NCBI RefSeq assembly: GCF_007753095.1
Contig: NZ_CP036348.1
Location: forward strand, 2,914,001-2,978,000
DNA length: 64,000 nucleotides
Direction of reading: 5' to 3'
DNA from: Rosistilla carotiformis
GTDB lineage: Bacteria; Planctomycetota; Planctomycetia; Pirellulales; Pirellulaceae
How positions within the stretch are numbered: the first letter of the stretch is position 1; each line of letters opens with the position of its first letter. The notes under the pieces were generated by a model that was given only the letters and a program-made list of their open reading frames with translations, made no database searches and was not told where the DNA came from. Shown one piece after another: positions 61,571-64,000 of this stretch. Both the position numbers and the translations under genes were made by a program.

Positions 61571-62884
61571 ATGGCGACAACTTCTAGCAACGCGGCATCC
61601 TCCTCGACGATCGACTTGGCGGAACTGGCCGATTCGTATCGAACGATCCGGGCGTTCACCACTACGCTGTGCGAACCGTTGGAAATCGAGGACATGGTCG
61701 CTCAGTCGATGCCCGATGCCAGTCCCGTCGTTTGGCATCTGGCGCATACGACTTGGTTCTTCGAGACGTTTCTGCTGAAGCCATTCTGCCCAGGATACAA
61801 ACCGTTCCATCCGCAGTTTGAATACCTGTTCAACTCCTATTACAACGCCGTGGGTGAGCAGTTCACCCGAGCGGACCGTGGGCTGCTGACGCGGCCGACC
61901 GTCGCTCAGGTACGCCAGTATCGCGAGTCGGTCGAGGGCTGCGTGAATGAATTTTTGGCGGCCGGTAGGTTCGACGATGCTGCGTCAGTGCGAGCGACGG
62001 TTGAGCTGGGGATTCAGCACGAACAACAACATCAAGAACTGATCCTGACCGACCTGAAACATCTGCTCAGCCGCAATCCGTTGGCCCCCGCCTATCGCTC
62101 GCTTCCCGATGTCGCCCAATCTTCCAATGGCAAGGCGGCAACAAATTCCGTGGCGACGGCGGCTCCGATTCGCTTTGTCGATTTCCCTGAACAGCTCGCC
62201 TGGATCGGATACGACGGCGACGAATTTGCCTTTGACAACGAACGGCCTCGCCACCGCCAGTTTGTCGAAGCGTTTGGCATCGCCAATCGTTTGGTGACCA
62301 ATGGCGAGTATCTGGAGTTCATGGAAGTGGGCGGCTACAACCGTCCGGAATATTGGTTGTCGATGGGCTGGTCGGCGGTCAGCGAAAACCGATGGCAATC
62401 GCCGCTCTATTGGACGCAGCGCGATGAACGCTGGTGCGAATTCACGCTCGATGGGATCCAGCCGTTACAGCTCGACGCGCCGGTTTGTCACGTCAGCTAT
62501 TTCGAAGCGGACGCCTACGCGCGGTTTGCGGGGCTGCGTTTGCCGACCGAAGCCGAGTGGGAGATCGTCGCCAGCCAGACGCCAGTCGAAGGCCACTTTG
62601 CTGAATCGCTGCGCCTGCAGCCCGGCCCGGCCGCCGATAGCGGCCCGATCGAACAGATGTTCGGCGACTGTTGGCAGTGGACCTCCAGTCCCTACATCGG
62701 CTATCCCGGCTATCGGCCTCCCAGCGGCGCGATCGGTGAATACAACGGCAAATTCATGTGCAACCAATACGTGTTGCGAGGGGGAAGCGTCGCGACCAGC
62801 CGAACGCATATCCGGGCCAGCTACCGCAACTTCTTCCCTCCGCAAGCGCGGTGGCAGTTCACGGGCATCCGTTTGGCGAAGTAG
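61571..62884 (+). CDS. egtB: Ergothioneine biosynthesis protein EgtB-like sulfoxide synthase
   Basis: 437 residues from the ATG at 61571 (MATTSSNAASSST); an ATG five codons upstream is possible. An N-terminal DinB-like four-helix domain carries the iron-binding histidines: HLAHTTWFFETF and HEQQHQELILTDLKH (the HX3HXE pattern). The C-terminal FGE-sulfatase domain (about 190-437) has EAFGIANRLVTNGEYLEFME, VCHVSYFEADAYARFAGLRL PTEAEW and ending YVLRGGSVATSRTHIRASYRN. It joins a thiol (gamma-Glu-Cys or Cys) to hercynine with oxygen in ergothioneine synthesis. The hercynine methyltransferase egtD is not next to it; the following gene is a large PVC protein. Confidence 0.93.
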   Translation: MATTSSNAASSSTIDLAELADSYRTIRAFTTTLCEPLEIEDMVAQSMPDASPVVWHLAHTTWFFETFLLKPFCPGYKPFHPQFEYLFNSYYNAVGEQFTRADRGLLTRPTVAQVRQYRESVEGCVNEFLAAGRFDDAASVRATVELGIQHEQQHQELILTDLKHLLSRNPLAPAYRSLPDVAQSSNGKAATNSVATAAPIRFVDFPEQLAWIGYDGDEFAFDNERPRHRQFVEAFGIANRLVTNGEYLEFMEVGGYNRPEYWLSMGWSAVSENRWQSPLYWTQRDERWCEFTLDGIQPLQLDAPVCHVSYFEADAYARFAGLRLPTEAEWEIVASQTPVEGHFAESLRLQPGPAADSGPIEQMFGDCWQWTSSPYIGYPGYRPPSGAIGEYNGKFMCNQYVLRGGSVATSRTHIRASYRNFFPPQARWQFTGIRLAK

Positions 62885-63042
62885 ATCCGCTTTACTCGAT
62901 TTGGTTCGCAAGGGCCGTGAAAATCTCTCCGAGCCCACCCCAATGGCATTTGCGACACTATACTGTTGCTTCGGATTTGGCAGATTGCGGCATATGACCG
63001 TCGCAATCTTCCGATCGGCTTCCCCGTTTCTGACCTACCTCG

Positions 63043-64000
63043 ATGAACATGCTTGCGATGAATAGACTCTCCCTGCTTTCTGCCGTGCTGATGTGCTGCG
63101 CGGTCTTCCAACTCTCCGACGCAACCGCTCAAGGTTCCAAAAAACTTGCCTGGTTGAAAACCAAGCCGGAGGCGCAGTGGATTTGGTCTGAAGGGGAGAT
63201 CACCGCGCAGCAACCGATCTATGTCCGGAAGTCGTTCGAGATCACCGGTCCGGTGAAATCGGCGAAGGTCTTCACGACCTGTGACAACCGAATGACGCTG
63301 TGGATCAATGGCAAGGAAGTCGGAAAGAGTCCCGATTGGCCCAATCCCATCCACAAAGATGTCACCAAGCTTTTGAAGTCGGGACGCAATACCATCGCGC
63401 TCGCGGGGCAGAACAATGGTGGGACCGCGGCGTTGGTCTTCAAACTTGCGATTAATGCCCAAGAGAAGGCCGGCGCGCAAACCATCGTTTCGGATGGATC
63501 GTGGAAGCTTTCGAAGGCAGCACCCGCCGACGGATGGACCGACACCGCGTTTAACGATTCCGGATGGGCTGACAAGGTCAAAGTCATCCGGCCGCTTGGT
63601 GGTGCTCCTTGGGGAATTCCCGGTGCCAACGGCTCACCCAGCGCCGGTGAAGTCACTGCGCCGGAAGATCTGAATGTCGCTGACGGATTTGCTGTCGAAC
63701 TGATCTACACGGTTCCCAAAGACGAGCAGGGCTCTTGGGTCGTGTTGGACAAAGGGCCCGACGGTTCGCTGATCGCGTGCGACCAGGGAGGCAAAGGGCT
63801 CTATTCGATCCAGATCAAAGAATCGGCAGACGGCCCGCAAGCCGATGTGCAACCGATGAACATCTCCAACCCCAACGGCAACGGTACGCTGTCGGGAGCC
63901 CAAGGTTTATTGTGGGCGTTTGATGCACTGTGGTTCCACAAAAATGGAGGGCATCTGTATCGGATCACCGACAGCGATGGCGATGGCAAGCTGGACAAGA
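63043..64000 (+). CDS. Start of a second large PVC-type secreted protein, 3' truncated by window edge
   Basis: Open from an ATG at 63043 (MNMLAMNRLSLLSAVLMCCA; ATGs at 63049 and 63058 also fit) to the end of the window, 319 codons without a stop. A signal peptide ends near ATAQ. Residues about 35-190 read as a galactose-binding-like beta-sandwich (PEAQWIWSEGEITAQQPIYV, FTTCDNRMTLWINGKEVGKS, TIALAGQNNGG, TAFNDSGWADKVKV), as at the N-terminus of many rhamnosidases and PVC proteins. Then ADGFAVELIYTVPKDEQGSW and ITDSDGDGKLDK begin the PVC dehydrogenase propeller seen in the gene at 50.26 kb. The remaining domains, probably with a cytochrome c site, are beyond the window. Confidence 0.85.
   Translation, partial: MNMLAMNRLSLLSAVLMCCAVFQLSDATAQGSKKLAWLKTKPEAQWIWSEGEITAQQPIYVRKSFEITGPVKSAKVFTTCDNRMTLWINGKEVGKSPDWPNPIHKDVTKLLKSGRNTIALAGQNNGGTAALVFKLAINAQEKAGAQTIVSDGSWKLSKAAPADGWTDTAFNDSGWADKVKVIRPLGGAPWGIPGANGSPSAGEVTAPEDLNVADGFAVELIYTVPKDEQGSWVVLDKGPDGSLIACDQGGKGLYSIQIKESADGPQADVQPMNISNPNGNGTLSGAQGLLWAFDALWFHKNGGHLYRITDSDGDGKLDK

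Overview
The window looks like chromosomal DNA of a planctomycete, most likely a member of the Pirellulaceae (Rhodopirellula/Rosistilla-like). This is an inference from gene content: two FGly-type arylsulfatases, a DUF1559 pseudopilin-like protein, two very large secreted PVC-type haem/dehydrogenase proteins, a Gfo/Idh/MocA oxidoreductase with a Tat-like leader, a LamG protein, a DUF2760-Hsp70 pair, the prkA-yeaH-spoVR triad, high GC and many GTG/TTG starts. No rRNA, tRNA, CRISPR array, integrase or transposase was recognised.

Layout. 1-5.9 kb: the end of a hybrid histidine kinase (REC-HPt), a REC-HATPase regulator, a Gfo/Idh/MocA protein, an RlmI-type rRNA methyltransferase and a secreted LamG protein. 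6-11 kb: a secreted protein of unknown function, pgk, then DUF2760 and an Hsp70-like protein with a 4-base start/stop overlap. 11.1-16 kb (minus strand): prkA, yeaH-like DUF444 and spoVR, a known stress/nutrient signalling triad. 16.6-20.7 kb: two arylsulfatases, the first broken by an in-frame TAA. 21-27.4 kb: a membrane-anchored coiled-coil protein, a four-unit 194-bp tandem repeat, 6-phosphogluconolactonase, an acyl-CoA-dehydrogenase-like protein coupled to a dicarboxylate symporter, and a DUF1559 protein. 27.4-28.7 kb holds no convincing gene. 28.7-36 kb: a BatA-like VWA membrane protein, six 85-bp structured repeats, a secreted alpha/beta hydrolase, and a minus-strand operon (secreted repeat-type protein, metallophosphoesterase, acetyltransferase, cupin). 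36-44.2 kb: MarR and DoxX, 81-bp structured repeats, a methyltransferase, and a tetR-adaptor-RND pump operon. 44.4-50 kb: a di-haem cytochrome c peroxidase, a hendecad coiled-coil protein, a long-tailed CsrA, a NusG paralogue and a His-rich lipoprotein. 50.2-64 kb: a 1570-residue PVC haem protein, a methyltransferase, hairpin repeats, a class V aminotransferase, an enolase-superfamily enzyme, an outer-membrane-like protein, a ceramidase-like protein, egtB and the start of a second large PVC protein.

The least explained material is outside the genes. At least five kinds of structured intergenic repeat occur here. Two of them, separated by about 18-27 kb, share GTAG(T/C)GGA...TCCACTAC hairpin ends and all copies lie between convergent genes. 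A second theme is regulation: both the MarR and the TetR gene have a -35/-10 pair with a 17-bp spacer placed so that transcription should begin at or one base from the ATG, with no ribosome binding site, suggesting leaderless mRNAs. In the TetR case a palindrome fills the spacer between -35 and -10.
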